Position numbers and translations under genes: made by a program
Shown: positions 33,538 through 50,321 of the stretch, one piece after another
Layout: every line of letters begins with the position of its first letter
Position numbering within the stretch: position 1 is the stretch's first letter
NCBI RefSeq assembly: GCF_963576675.1
Contig: NC_088916.1
Span: 81,237,501 to 81,301,500 of the forward strand
Direction of reading: 5' to 3'
Source: Euphorbia lathyris
Taxonomy: Eukaryota > Streptophyta > Magnoliopsida > Malpighiales > Euphorbiaceae
Length of the DNA: 64,000 nt
The notes under the pieces: generated by a model
The model's input: the letters and a program-made list of their open reading frames with translations, nothing else
What the model was told of the DNA's origin: nothing
The model's database searches: none

Positions 33538-34010
33538 ATATTTTTTTTTTTTATTCTTCAAAAAAAGTTCCGACTTTTATATGTATTATGTAAATTGATT
33601 TAATGTTTTTTTTTTTTTTGAAAAAATATGGATTTAGTCATAATGTAAATTTAATCTTAATATTTTTAAGCAAGATCAATTTTAACCATATGTTACCGAA
33701 ATTTTAAAAAGCCTGATTTGACAGTTATTTAACTGTCACATCATACGTTTCAAACATGTTTGTCGATAAACTGAAACAGATTGTTTTTTTTTTTTGAAAA
33801 AATATGGATTTAGTCCTAATGTAAATTTAATCTTAATATTTTTAAGCAAGATCAATTTTAACCATATGTTACCGAAATTTTAAAAAAACTGATTTGACTG
33901 TTATTTAACTATCAAATCATACGTTTCAAACATGTTTGTCGATAAACTGAAACAGATTTTTATATTTGTGGTTGGTTGTTTATAACTATATTAGTAACAC
34001 AGTAAAAAAA

Positions 34011-34128
34011 AGGCTGCTGCTGGATGATCTCGTGGGAGCTGGCTTTCCTAGGATGGTTCCGCCTTAGTTTCTTTCTTCTTCTTTTTTTGTTGTTGTTTCC
34101 TTTCTTATTTATCAAAAAAAAAAAAAAA
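34011..34128 (+). mobile_element. Short retroposed insert with poly(A) and long TSD
   Basis: A 118-bp insert from GGCTGCTGCTGG to a run of about 16 A residues. It is flanked by AGTAACACAGTAAAAAAA on both sides (33993 and 34129), the hallmark of target-primed reverse transcription. The sequence is too short for a domain; a 5'-truncated LINE 3' end or a SINE fragment are both possible. Confidence 0.75.
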
Positions 34129-34400
34129 AGTAACACAGTAAAAAAAATTAGACATTTTGATAAAAGAGATTGTGATTAACTTATATATATGTCAGACTTA
34201 ATTGTTAGCGTTTTAACAGGTTCTTTGTAATTGTGTAGTAATATATTAAATATTTTAGACATAATTGATGTTTGAAAGGTTCGATGTACCACTTAAATAA
34301 TAATCCAACCAACCTTTTCAAATTTTTGGTAATGTATGGTTAAAATTGATCTTACTTGGAATTGGAAATGTTAGGGTTAAATTTGACCCTTATCCCTAGT

Positions 34401-34445
34401 AATCGATTTCTGGCATTGGAAATATCTTTTTCTTTCTAAAAAGGT
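34401..34445 (+). pseudogene. Relic 3' end of a third tRNA-Glu repeat
   Basis: GATTTCTGGCATTGGAAATAT followed by a T-rich stretch and AAAAAGGTTCC matches the T arm, acceptor end and downstream flank of copies 1 and 2. The 5' part is missing; the space between holds inserted elements. Confidence 0.7.
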
Positions 34446-34821
34446 TCCTTTTTAGTATTATCAGTAAATTGGGATAAATATTAAATTTAACCGTAGCGTT
34501 ATTGTAGAAGTGCGGATTTAGCCATAACGTATAAAATATTTCAAATTTAATTTTAACATTTTCAAGCAAAACAATTTTAGCTCTATATTATTGAAAATTT
34601 GAAAAAACTGGTTTGACTGTTATTTAACTGTCACATCAGACGTTCCAAACAAATTTATCGATAAACTGAAACAGATTTTTACATTTGTGGTTGGTTGTTT
34701 ATAACTATATTAATAACACAGTAAACAGACAGTTTGATAAAAAAAAAATTGTTATAACTATATTGGTTCAATAACGCATGAAGGTTTCTTTTGCTGCGTT
34801 CAAATTTGGCCTCCTTGATTT

Positions 34822-35341
34822 GGCTTAATACATCATATGTCCCTTGAGCTTGTCCAAAATGCTTGATCGGTCCTCTGAACTTTCAAAGTATCCAGATAAC
34901 TTCTTCAACTTGCATAAAATGTTCAATTAGCCTCCTGAACTTGTGTAAAATGTAATCGATTAATCACTCAGTTTAAGAAAAAAAGTAAGTTAAATGAAGA
35001 AGATGTATTGCACGGATCTTTAAAAAAGTAAAATGACAAAGATCGGGGTATGTCGTTCTAATATTAGGGAAGACAAGTTTTATAGTTGAGCAAGTAATAA
35101 CTTCTTTTTTAATCTATTTTTAAATTATATAATAACATTCTAAGATGCGTGGAATACATCTTCCGCATTTAATTTACCTTTTTACAACCGAATGATCAAT
35201 TGAGTACATTTTACGCAAGTTCAGAAGGCTAACTGAATATTTTATGCAAGTTGAGGGGGCTATTGGAATACTTTGAAAGTTCAGAGGTCAATCAACCTTT
35301 CTGAACAAATTCAGGGAGCAAATGAAATGATGGATTAAGCC
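34822..35341. mobile_element. Inverted-repeat MITE (GGCTTAATACATCAT ends)
   Basis: 520 bp. Left GGCTTAATACATCATATGTC, right inverted GGCTTAATCCATCATTTCAT. Internal repeats of the CCCCTGAACTTGCATAAAATG type. A second copy lies at 42627-43131. The TSD is blurred. Confidence 0.7.
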
Positions 35342-35375
35342 TTGAAATTTTGTAGGTTTCTTTATCTTAATTAAA

Positions 35376-35900
35376 GGGTAAATTACACCCATGGCCACTG
35401 AACTTTACCTATTTTCATATTATGGCCATTTAACTTCATTTTTTCCCGGTATAGCCACTGAACTTTACACTTTTTAACACCGGTGGCCACTCAATTTTAA
35501 CTAACTTCTCAAAATGACCGTTAACGATCATTAACGACCTTAAAATGAAAATATTCAACAATTAAAGTTGTTCAGAATGACATTTACCATGAAACCATAT
35601 TTTTTATTTTCGAAAATCACATTTTTTGGAGCTTTCTCTCTCTAAAAATTCACTTTCTCTCTCTTAACCAAACAACACCTAAATGACCTCAAAACAAAAA
35701 ATTTCAAGAATTAAAGTTCCTTAGAAATCATTAACGCTTTGGATTTTCTATTTTTACCTGTCAATGGTCGTTTTGAGGCGTTAAGTGGCCACCGGTGTTA
35801 AAAAGTGTAAAGTTGAGTGACCATACCAGAAAGAAATGAAGTTGAGTGGCCATAATGTGAAAATGGGTAACGTTCAGTGGTCATGGGTGTTATTTACCCC
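35376..35900. mobile_element. MULE-type MITE (9-bp TSD TTAATTAAA)
   Basis: 525 bp, ends GGGTAAATTACACCCATGGCC and, inverted, GGGGTAAATAACACCCATGAC. TSD TTAATTAAA at 35367-35375 and 35901-35909. A worn relative lies at 42190-42626. Confidence 0.88.
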
Positions 35901-36254
35901 TTAATTAAATATACACAAATTTAATGAATTCTTTTATAACTAATGAGTGTTCAAATCCATTTTGACATTCTAAATCCAAATGCTATGAGATCCAAAGTAT
36001 TCCAAATCCTTGGGTGGCAAAATATCTAGAATAGTCCAAAACAATAAAAGATTTTCAAAATATATGCATGGATAAGGAAAGGGGCCATGTGAATTGAATG
36101 AATAGACAATTGATTGAAGAAATTGAAGAGAAAGAAAAGAAGTCTCCGTTCGTGGCATGGGAGATAACAAATTTGGTACACCTAACGAAAGAAAAATCAA
36201 ACATAATTAGGGTTTTGATTGAGATGGAAACGTTTAAGCATGAGCAGTGGCGAA

Positions 36255-36800
36255 TACAGAATTAGTTTATAAATACCCCTGTAATATGACAACAAAGGTA
36301 CACATTATTCTAACCCTACTTTGTGATTACAGATTATTCTCTCAAGAATATTACTGACTTAGGCATCAGAGTGTGTCCGGCCGATCCCAACGGCGCCTCA
36401 CAGGGAAGGGCTCCGATCAAGAATCTTTTCACAAGATATCAATTGGGGGCAAATTTTACATGTGTATGTATAAAAACTGAAAATTTTATTAAATCGAACT
36501 TGTTCAATTTTTTTCATATATATACGTGTTGTCATCTGAGTGGTTCAGGACTAATTTTTACGTACCAATATAAAATAAATTCCAAATTAAGCTAAATTTA
36601 GATAATAAAAGTAAAATTGAGTCGTTTTGAACAAACTTAGAGAAATTTATCGCATATCCTATATTAATCGAGTTGGATTTTGTAATTTAATACAAACTCA
36701 ATGAGTTAATTAACCACTATGAATCCTGATTTATTGGGAACAAGAGGCCAAAACCATCCATAATAAGGGTAGTTCCAACGGTCGGGCCCGGAAACTATCC
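36255..36800 (+). mobile_element. LTR-retrotransposon remnant, copy B
   Basis: TATAAATA at about 36268 and TGACTTAGGCATCAGAGTG at 36354-36372. Homologous to copy A at 3400-4025 through ATGAGTTAATTAACCACT and the AGGCCAAAACCATCCATA block. No coding domain. Confidence 0.6.
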
Positions 36801-36814
36801 ATGATATGGGAAAG

Positions 36815-38245
36815 CGAAGTGCAGAATTAGCCATAACGTATGAAATAGTGAAAATTTAACCCTAATGTTTCCAAGCAAGATCAATTTTAGCATTGCGTTA
36901 TTGAAAATTTGAAAGACTTGTTTGACTGTTATTTAATTGTCACATCAGACCTTCCAAACAAATTTATAGATAAATTGAAGCAGTTTCATACATGTTTTAT
37001 TTTTTTTTATAACTATATTAATAATACAATAAATATTTTAGACAGTTTGACAAAACTTTTTTATGATTAACTTATATGTAAAAGATTTTATTTTTAGCAT
37101 TTTAATAGAATTTTTGTTTGTATTACGCTAAGAATGTGTGGTCAACTTTTCGGATGATCAGCGTTTAGCGTTTCACTCCAAACCGCAAGAAATATAGCGT
37201 TTGGTTAGGTTTATATAACTGCAGCATTTAGCATTTTCTTTGGAAACTGCAGCAGTTTGGAGCTTTTCACGAAAAGCTTATTTTGGAGCTTTTCATGAAT
37301 AGCTATTTGTAGTTGTTTGTTATTGACAAAATTATCCTTCTTATTTCCACAAAAAAATATGTTTTTTCTTTAACATTATTTCTATTTTTAAAACATAATT
37401 ACCGAAAGAACAAGGTTTTGTTGTATTATAATTTTTTTTATTTAAATTATTTTTATTAATTTGAAAAATATATTTTTTATTTTATAGTTTATTTGTTGAT
37501 CAATTTAAAACATGTCCATATTAGACATTTTAAATACTAACAGCAATAGTTCAATATAATTTTACCAAACAATAATAATTAATCAGTTAATGTCAAACAG
37601 CTAAGAGCAACAGCAAACAGCTTACTGCAACCGCAAATAGCTGTTGGTTCAGTTGTTAGCTAATAGTTGTTGCGGTTGCTGTTTGCTGTTGTTGTAAGCT
37701 GTTTGTTGTTGCTGTTTGTTGTTGCTGTTAGCTGTTTAATTATTAGTGTTTGGTAAAATTATATTGAATTGTTGTTGTTGGTATTTAAAATGTCTAATAT
37801 AGACATGTTAAATTAATCAATAAATAAATTATAAAATAAGAAGGATAGTTCTTTCAATAATTAATAACGGTAAACAGATGTTCATGAAAAGCTTCAAAAC
37901 GTTGCAGTATCCTAAGAAAATGTTAAACGCTGCGGTCATATAAACCTAACCAAACACTATATTTCCTGCTGTTTGGAATGAAACGCTAAACGCTCATCCG
38001 AAAAGCTGAAACAAACACCCTCCACATAGGCCCTAAATATTTTAGATATAATTGATATTTGGAAGGTTTGAAGTGACAGTTAAATACGAGTCAAACAAAT
38101 TTTTTGTATTTTTCTATAATAAATGGCTAAAATTGATCTTATTTAAAAAAATTAAAATTAAATTTACATCATTTCATATGTTAAGTCCGATTCTACACTT
38201 TTCTTGAAATATTATGATTAAATTTAATCTTTATCCAAAAAACAA
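36815..38245. mobile_element. Foldback MITE carrying another inverted-repeat MITE
   Basis: The outer arms 36820-37130 and 38035-38245 are inverted copies (AAGATCAATTTTAGC on both). The inner element at about 37131-38034 has its own long inverted arms (AGCGTTTAGCGTTTCACTCC left; its complement right) and multiple GCTGTTTGTTGTTG repeats at the centre. No coding capacity. Nearly 1.4 kb of pure inverted repeat. Confidence 0.7.
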
Positions 38246-38261
38246 TGACAGCCACAAAATT

Positions 38262-38560
38262 CTCATCCCTAGTTTTGATATTACAAGAAGGAAATATAGA
38301 GATAGACATGCCTTTGTTTGCATCACACGTTAAGTTTCAAAATGAGTTGACAAATTGATAATTAAGTTTATGAACAATATCTTATAAGGTCCCCATTCAT
38401 GATTTTGTCTTCCACTTTGCCCTTTTTCCTTTTGCCTTTCTAATGCAATCATATAGTTTGTTTAATGAATATATATGTACATGCATGATTTCCTATTCAT
38501 GTAATGTTTGAGTATTCCTACTCATTAATTAAGCCAAAGATATTATACTAAATGGTACGT
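38262..38560. repeat. Block repeated from 4.69-4.95 and 7.0-7.07 kb
   Basis: Continues the homology of copies A and B. It shows the empty site of the foldback element found at 4954-6979. Confidence 0.7.
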
Positions 38561-38636
38561 CTGTTTCGAGTGATAAGGATCTCAAGTCGCTAAAATTAAA
38601 AATCTAGTGAAAGAAGTCAACATAGTGCATAAATAG

Positions 38637-39201
38637 TGTAACGATCCGGTCCAGAATGGGTGGCATCGGGGTAGAAGGCCTGGACAATGAACGACCTTAA
38701 GGGATGGCGATGGGGACAGGAATTAACTGAATCCCACATCGGAAGTGGAGAGGGAGTGATTTGGGCTTATTAGTAAGATGAGAATCCAATACATGCAGAC
38801 GCGTTTTAAAGCCGTGAGGTTCAAGGTGTTGGATTTGGGCCAGAGCGGACAATATTTATATGGTATTGGACCAGGGTGTTATAATTGGTATCAGAGCCGA
38901 CTCTCCACGTATGATGTGTGGTTCAGGAACGAACCAGGCGGAAGCTGGTGGGCCTGTAACGACCCGGTCCGGAATGGATGGCGCCGGGGTAGAAGGCTTG
39001 GGCAAGGAACGACCCTAAAGGATGTCGATGGGGACAGGAATGAACTGAATCTCACATCGGAAGTGGAGAGGGAGTGATTTGGGCTTATTAATAAGATGAG
39101 AATCTAATACATGCAGACGCGTTTTAAAGCCGTGAGGCCCAAGGTGTTGGATTTGGGCAAGAGTGGACAATATCTACATGATATTGGACCAGGGTGTTAC
39201 A
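38637..39201 (+). mobile_element. Complete TRIM retrotransposon
   Basis: Two LTRs of exactly 247 bp (38637-38883 and 38955-39201), TGTAACGA... to ...GTGTTACA (TA in place of CA at the end of the first). Between them are 71 bp that start ATTGGTATCAGAGCC, a clear tRNA-Met primer site. Flanks AATAG and TATAG agree at four of five bases. Non-coding. The LTR contains the conserved CCCACATCGGAAGTG and GACGCGTTTTAAAGCCGTGA blocks known from dicot TRIMs. Confidence 0.93.
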
Positions 39202-39224
39202 TATAGAATACGAGATTCGATTTG

Positions 39225-39750
39225 CTATATCACTAGTAAATGTCTTTGTTTATGAACTCTGTCTCTTGATTGTTTCTGGTGACCTGAGATGACAACAAAC
39301 AGTTAAAAAGGGTTGGAATCTGGCGAACCCTCTCCGATGTTTAAGTCAATAAGGTACTAGTAATTACAAAACGATCTTGAAAGCAGTAGATAAGAGAGAG
39401 AAAACTCAGAAAAGTTACGTACCTGAAGCTCTGAAATTGAGACTATTTATAGATAATTTACTTATATAAAGTCTGTGTATCTTAACACGTGGCAACTTCT
39501 GATTGGGTTTCGGACTCTATCTTTTTGTTCCATACTAAATGGGAGTTGGGGAACGTGTCTTTGAAATCCAGGACGACTATTGATCCACGTGTCCACTTAA
39601 ACAGCATCCAAAGAGGTTTCTTCATCATTAAGTATCTACATGACCGAACATTCATGGGCTTAGGCCCAAATGTTAGATTTGGGCCTTAACCCGATGCTTG
39701 AGCTTTCAAGCCCAATTAATTGTTACTGTATCACTAGTTGTTAAGTCCAA
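39225..39750 (-). mobile_element. Ty3/gypsy-like LTR remnant, copy D
   Basis: Minus-strand TATA (CTATAAATAG, plus 39443-39452), then TGACTTAAACATCGGAGAG (plus 39331-39349). TATCACTAGT occurs at both edges (39220 and 39730), which may include a TSD. Ends are not certain. No gene. Confidence 0.55.
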
Positions 39751-39893
39751 ACAGAAACTATCTGCAGGATGTTGGGGGATTATCTAGATAATTTCTATTT
39801 GAATCTAAATAAAATATAGTTTTTAACCCAATGGATAGAAAAAGCAATAAACAAAATCTCTAAACTTTTCATTATTAATTATTGGGTAAACAA

Positions 39894-40264
39894 TTTATTA
39901 GTCCCCTCTTTTTTACCTAATATACTGTTTATTCCCCGTGTTTTGAAAAACACATTATAAAATCCCTATTTTTTTTGTCAATATTAATCTTTTAGTCGTT
40001 TTGTCTATTTTTTTCTAGATTCTTAACCGTTATATTTGGTATAAACAGACAGACAGGAAATAACAAAGGAACATTACCATTTTGTATTTACTATGGCTGT
40101 CTTGAAAGCTAAGATAAGTTCGGTTAAAAATCTAAAAAAATTAGACAGAAAGACTAAATAGTTAATGTTGATAAAAAAAATAGGGATCTTATAATGTGTT
40201 TTTCAAAATATATAAACTAAAAAATGTGTTAGGTAAAAAAAGGGGACTAATAAATTACTTACCC
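39894..40264. mobile_element. Inverted-repeat MITE
   Basis: 371 bp with arms of about 145 bp (GGGTAAACAATTTATTAGTC left, its near complement right). The 9-bp flanks TTAATTATT and TTAATTCTA share only six or seven positions. Confidence 0.7.
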
Positions 40265-40326
40265 TTAATTCTATAAAGAGGCGGCAATCTTCTACCTCTT
40301 AAACTAAAACTTATCTTGCTTTCACC

Positions 40327-40775
40327 TAGACATGTCCACGGATCCGGATACCCGCCAGACCCGTCCAATCCCGTGTCCCTTGGGCCGGGTTTAGACAATG
40401 CTAATTGATGTTAGGTCCAGGCTCGCTAAAGCCCGTCTATTTTTTGGACGGGCTTGGGATTAATAAAAATAGCACAGCCCGGTCCAGTCCGGCCCGCCTA
40501 TTAATATTAATTAATAAATTTTATATATTTATAGATTTATATATTAAATATTTATTTTTAAGTATTGAATTTTATTTTTATAATTAAAAAATTATGTATA
40601 TATGTTTAGGTGGGTTCATATGAGCTGAGCTTGAGATTTGATTTTTAGGCCCCAACCCAGCCCAGCCCGAGTCCGTCTAAATTACTAGTGGGCTGGGCTT
40701 GGGCTAAGGACTTTTATAGAAAAACCCGTCTAACCCGATCTGAGCTCGGCCCAGCCCGAGCCATGGCCAAATCTA
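40327..40775. mobile_element. hAT-type MITE (TSD CTTTCACC)
   Basis: 449 bp, ends TAGACATGTCCACGGATCC and, inverted, TAGATTTGGCCATGGCTCG. Perfect 8-bp TSD CTTTCACC at 40319-40326 and 40776-40783. The same family sits in OPR intron 2. Confidence 0.93.
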
Positions 40776-41264
40776 CTTTCACCACATTGAAACACTGCGT
40801 TTTGGTGTGAATAAAATAATTTTTATTTTATATTTATTACCCTCTCAAGTTGATGATAAAAAAACCGGTGACTTGTTTCTTGTTTTTCCATGAGATGAAA
40901 AAACACTCCAAAAGAACGCAATAACCAGAAATTGATCTTCTAGTATCCATACAAGTGGTCTAAAAATACCTTAATTTTTAGAGGAAATTACATGGAAAAA
41001 CATATCTCATAAATAATTTATAGTTATGACAAATCTTATTTCTAATTTTGTCAATTAGGAAGTTACCAATAATTAGTTAATTTGAAGAAGGTTTCCAGAT
41101 TTAAATTTAAAAACAAAAACTGTTTTTCTCTGACATTTTCAAAATAAAAATTACAAATATGATCTATTTCATATAAAAGTTAATCATTTGACTAAAAATA
41201 AAATATTATTTTCAGTATGATTATTGTGTAATTTACCCTAATTTTTAGTTGTACAAATCAAGGT

Positions 41265-41405
41265 TAGGGATGACAACGGGTATTCTACCTGTGGGTATCC
41301 GGTACTACCCGATTCTAATAGGACTATTCGTACCCTGTATAAAAAGGTATGGGACCAAAACCATTACCCATTAGGGTAATGAAACGGGTATGGAAAGAAA
41401 AAATC
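41265..41405. mobile_element. Truncated hAT MITE, TAGGGATGACAACGG end
   Basis: Matches the left 140 bp of 12845-13423. The right part is missing. Confidence 0.7.
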
Positions 41406-41499
41406 AAGGCGGATTCTCGATTTCGTGGTATTTCAAATCCTAGAAAATACTTGAGAGTTCCCAAATCCTTGATTTTAAATTCTACATCTAAAAGCTTGG

Positions 41500-42060
41500 G
41501 TTAGGCTATGCTTACTTTGTTTTTGACAAAGTAAGTCTTACTTTGATTTTTCCACCATTGGATGGTGATGAACTTTGATAAAGGCCATGTTTGGTAAAGA
41601 GCGTTTTGGGATAAAAAGAACGGTTTTGACCAACTTTAGAGATTTGACCATTGAAACCGCTAATTGAAGTGTTTGGTGGAGAGAGTTTTGAGAGAGAGTT
41701 TTGGGATGAAAACGCTAATTTAGAAAAAGCTCTTAAAAGGAGCTTTTTCAATTAGCGTTTTGCAATATTAAAATTAATGGACTTCTTTAACCCTAATAAA
41801 TAGACTCCCTCTTCTCATGCGCCAAAATTAATGCCCTTATTCGTCTTTTTGCACAAACCGCTATTATCAATCAGCTAATTTTTACCAAACAGGTCTACAC
41901 AAACAGCTAGTCAAATCAGCTAACAGGTAATGTAATCAGCTAACAGCTAATTCCCAAACAGGGCCAAAGTAAGCTTATCCAATGGTAGAAAAAACAAAGT
42001 AAAGTTTACTTTGTTAAAAACAAAGTAAGCATAGAAGACACCCTAAAAGCTTTAATGTTT
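41500..42060. mobile_element. MITE (GCTATGCTTACTTTGTTTTT ends) with nested insert
   Basis: The outer arms match 54772-54940. The inner 41583-41965 has its own ends GGCCATGTTTGGTAAAG and, inverted, GGCCCTGTTTGGGAATT. Non-coding. Confidence 0.65.
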
Positions 42061-42626
42061 CCTATGGTAAATGTTATGGTTACTTTGTTTTTTACAATAG
42101 ATCTATGTTAGAATGATGTCATCTACATAGATAAACATGACAGTAATAACAAAGTTTAGGTACCATGATTATAATTAATCGGGATAGTAAAAGGTCGTAC
42201 GGTTAAATTACACTCATGATTAATAAATTTTACTTATTTTTACCGGTATGATCATTAAATTTCAATATATAATATAAAAGTTAATTTTATATTTTTTGAT
42301 GTTATAAACTTTAACTAACGTTCCAAACTGACATTTGATAATCTGAAAATAGAAAAGTTCAAGAATTAAAGTTGAAACCTCATTTTTTATTTTCCAAAAT
42401 CATCAGTTCTTGAGCTTTCTCTTTCTAAATTTGACTTTTTCTCTCGTAGCTAAACAAAACATAAATGACCTCAAACCGAAAATTTTAGAGAATTAAAGTT
42501 TCTTAGAATGTTAAAAATTCTTATAACCTTTTATTTGAAGTTGTCAACGGTCATTTTGAAATGTTGATTGAAGTTTAGCGGTCAAAATATTAGAAAGTGT
42601 AAAAGTTGATTGTTTTTTATATTATG
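42061..42626. other. Non-genic, worn MITE
   Basis: 42190-42626 is a diverged relative of 35376-35900. No gene. Confidence 0.5.
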
Positions 42627-43131
42627 GGTTTAATACATCATTTGTCCCTTGAACTTATCCAAAAAGCTTAATTGGCCCTCTGAACTTTCAAAATATTTCG
42701 ATAGCCCCCTGAACTTGCATAAAATGTGCAATTAGCTCTCCGAACTTGCGTAAAATGTAATCAATTGACCACTCGGTCGTTAAAAAGTAAGTTAAATGCG
42801 GAAGATGTATTCCACGAGTCTTAAAAAAAGTAAAACGACCAAAATCGGAGTATACGATTCTAATATTAGAGAAAACAAGTTGTATAGTTGAGCAAACAAT
42901 AACTTCCTTTTTAATCTATTTTTTAATTATGTAATAACATTCTAAGATGCGTAGAATACATCTTACGCATTTAACTTACTTTTTTACGACCGAGTGATCA
43001 ATTGATTATATTTTACGCAAGTTCAGGAGGCTAACTGAACATTTTATGCAAGTTCAGGGGCTATCAGAACACTTTGAAAGTTCAGGGGGTCAATCAAACT
43101 TTTTGGACAATTTCAGGGGACAAATGAAGTA
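42627..43131. mobile_element. Inverted-repeat MITE, second copy of the 34.8-kb family
   Basis: Starts GGGTTTAATACATCATTTGTC and ends near GGGGACAAATGAAGTATA. Directly followed by the hairpin MITE at 43132. Confidence 0.65.
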
Positions 43132-43318
43132 TACAGGAATTTTCACATGCACCTTAATGAGCAAGTGAATTTGCTCATTCACCGTTAGATATAGGCTTAT
43201 TAAATCTAAGCCTCAGGATGCTTTGAATCTCCACCTTAGGATTCTAATAAGTCTAGATCTAACGGTGAATGAGCAAATTCTACTTACTTATTAAGGTGCA
43301 TGTGATCAAGACTGTATT
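43132..43318. mobile_element. Hairpin MITE, copy 2
   Basis: Same family as 7080-7275: CACATGCACCTTAATGAGCA left and its complement right. It ends 213 bp upstream of the OPR-like start codon, so it lies in that gene's promoter. Confidence 0.75.
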
Positions 43319-43530
43319 ATGTTTTAAAGTTTAGTGATCTTAAGTTTTGTGGACATGGGTATGGTGCAAAAAAGAAATCTATGTACCAAAATATGAAAAA
43401 TTGTAAAGTTGATGTACCATTGTTGTAATTTACCCACCTTATCCCGTACAAGTTTATTTCCTCCTCCCAAAATAGGCCAATACAGTAATCCTATTTTCTC
43501 ATCATTCTTCAAGAATCATCAGAAGAAAAC

Positions 43531-48807
<5,277 letters not shown>

Positions 48808-48942
48808 GCTTATCGATAGAGTGCGAATACACATGTCTATCATATTATATTATATTTTTTTATTAACATTAATGAGTTAATATAAGAATTATTTTGGAAG
48901 ATTTATTGTTTTATTTGTATATTTATTGGATGTTTTGTTGTG

Positions 48943-49510
48943 TTTTTTTTAAGAAAAATAAGTTTCATTAAACGCAATATACAAGGAATGTAAAATAAAA
49001 TCTAGAGGGACAGTACCTTCACTCCACAAGTTCTGACAAGAACTGAGAAGACCTAGCTAAAGCATGAGTCACCCCATTTGTAGAACGGCCTATAAATCTG
49101 ACAGAAATGTTATTGATACTAGAAATAAGAGTTTTATTGTAACGACCCGGTCTGGAGTGGGCGGCGTCGGGGTAGAAGGCCTAAGCAAGGAGCGACCCTA
49201 AGGGATGGCGATGGAGGTAGGAATGAATTGAATCCCACATCGGAAAGGGAGAGATGGTGACTAGGGCTTATTAGTAAGATGAGAATCCAATACATGCAGA
49301 CGCGTTTTAAAGCCGTGAGTCCCAATGTATTGGAATTGGACTAAAACGGACAATATCTACATAGTATTAGACCAGGGTATTACATTTATAATCGTCTATA
49401 ATTGAACCATATAAGAAAAACGAAAATATACTTGATGAATATGCTCCACTACTGACAGCGCATCTGACCCCACCTCCACACCAACCAAACCCTGAGTTTG
49501 ATCTACCTAA
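48943..49510 (-). pseudogene. LINE 3' end: RNase H-like tail, interrupted
   Basis: On the minus strand a reading frame resembling the C-terminal RNase H domain of plant L1-type elements: ...SINNISVRFIGRSTNGVTHALARSSQ (split here into motif SVRFIGRSTNGVTHALA), then a stop, a short 3' UTR and an A tail (T run at plus 48943-48950). The upstream part beyond the TRIM solo LTR continues to about 49500 with a stop. A 5'-truncated, dead copy just downstream of the OPR gene. Confidence 0.65.
49138..49384 (+). mobile_element. TRIM solo LTR inside the LINE tail (TSD TTTAT)
   Basis: 247 bp, the same length as the LTRs at 38.6 kb. TGTAACGACCCGG start, GTATTACA end. TTTAT on both sides (49133-49137 and 49385-49389). 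Formed by LTR-LTR recombination. Confidence 0.94.
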
Positions 49511-49619
49511 AAGCCTCTCGATTGTTATGTTAACATCTTAATAAAATAATATTCAACTTTGTATTATTTGGATAGGTTTGTTCTAATTCAATACTTAATT
49601 AGTAACTAGTAGTATTCAT

Positions 49620-49925
49620 TTATAGAATAAGGTACAAAAAAAAAAAAAAAAAAAGTACATTTAAAGCTGATAGTTATGAGCAATTTTATTTTTGACGTCT
49701 AAAATACAGTATATTTTTTAATTTTTTTTAAATTCACATCTATTCCTATGGTTGTGATCTATTACTAATAAGTGATAAAATGATGCAACACGATTCATGA
49801 CTAATAAGACAATTTGATGAATTATTTCTCAAATCGACCCAACTTGCTAATGTTATGGGTAAATTTGTTCTTTACAACCAAAGTTGGGGTAAAATTGCAT
49901 CATTTTAAACGTTGGGGGTCTTATG
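49620..49925. mobile_element. Truncated MULE-derived MITE
   Basis: Matches the 7303/43966/52478 family over its middle and right parts (GGTAAAATTGCATCATTTTA). An 18-A run sits at the left. The right terminus is lost at the border with the gypsy RT fragment. Confidence 0.65.
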
Positions 49926-50321
49926 TACATCTTCTTCTCTGATCTTCAACTGATGATATTCGTTTCTCAAGTCAATATTGGAAAATATTAATGCTCCTTG
50001 CAACTGATCAAACAAATCTTCGATTCTAGGCAATGGGTACTTGGTATGAATAGTACCCTTGTTCAGCTGTCGATAATCAATGCACTATCGCATTGATCCA
50101 TCCTCAATGGAGCTCCCCAAGGTGACCCAAGGTGATACACTCGATCGTATGTACCCTTTATCTAACAACTCTTGCAACTGCAATTTTAATTCTTTCATTT
50201 CTGCTAGTGTCATTATGTACGGTGCTAATGATATTGGAGTAGTATCGGGTTGTAAATCAATTATAAACTCCATTGCTCTATCTGACGGTAACCATGGTAT
50301 TGTTCCTGTCTGAATATTCAT
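49926..50321 (-). pseudogene. Ty3/gypsy (chromovirus-like) reverse transcriptase fragment
   Basis: On the minus strand: [40 protein letters not shown], then, after a deletion of the VLFVKKKDG segment and a shift, [22 protein letters not shown] and [13 protein letters not shown] pieces toward 49960. It is a short RT N-terminal part, about 130 residues, with no catalytic box. A different lineage from the Tat element. Confidence 0.75.

Larger units (their letters stand above)
33600..34750. repeat. Repeated fragments of one inverted-repeat element family
   Basis: Blocks at 33610-33790 and 33790-33965 are tandem copies (shared AAAATATGGATTTAGTC and TAAGCAAGATCAATTTTAACC). Further pieces lie at 34148-34390 and 34480-34750. 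The same family at 36815-38245 shows the complete inverted structure. Confidence 0.7.

Noticed and set aside
38637..39201. Cassandra-type TRIM with 5S rRNA promoter
   Set aside because: The LTR shows no 5S A/C-box sequence; its conserved blocks are those of another TRIM family.
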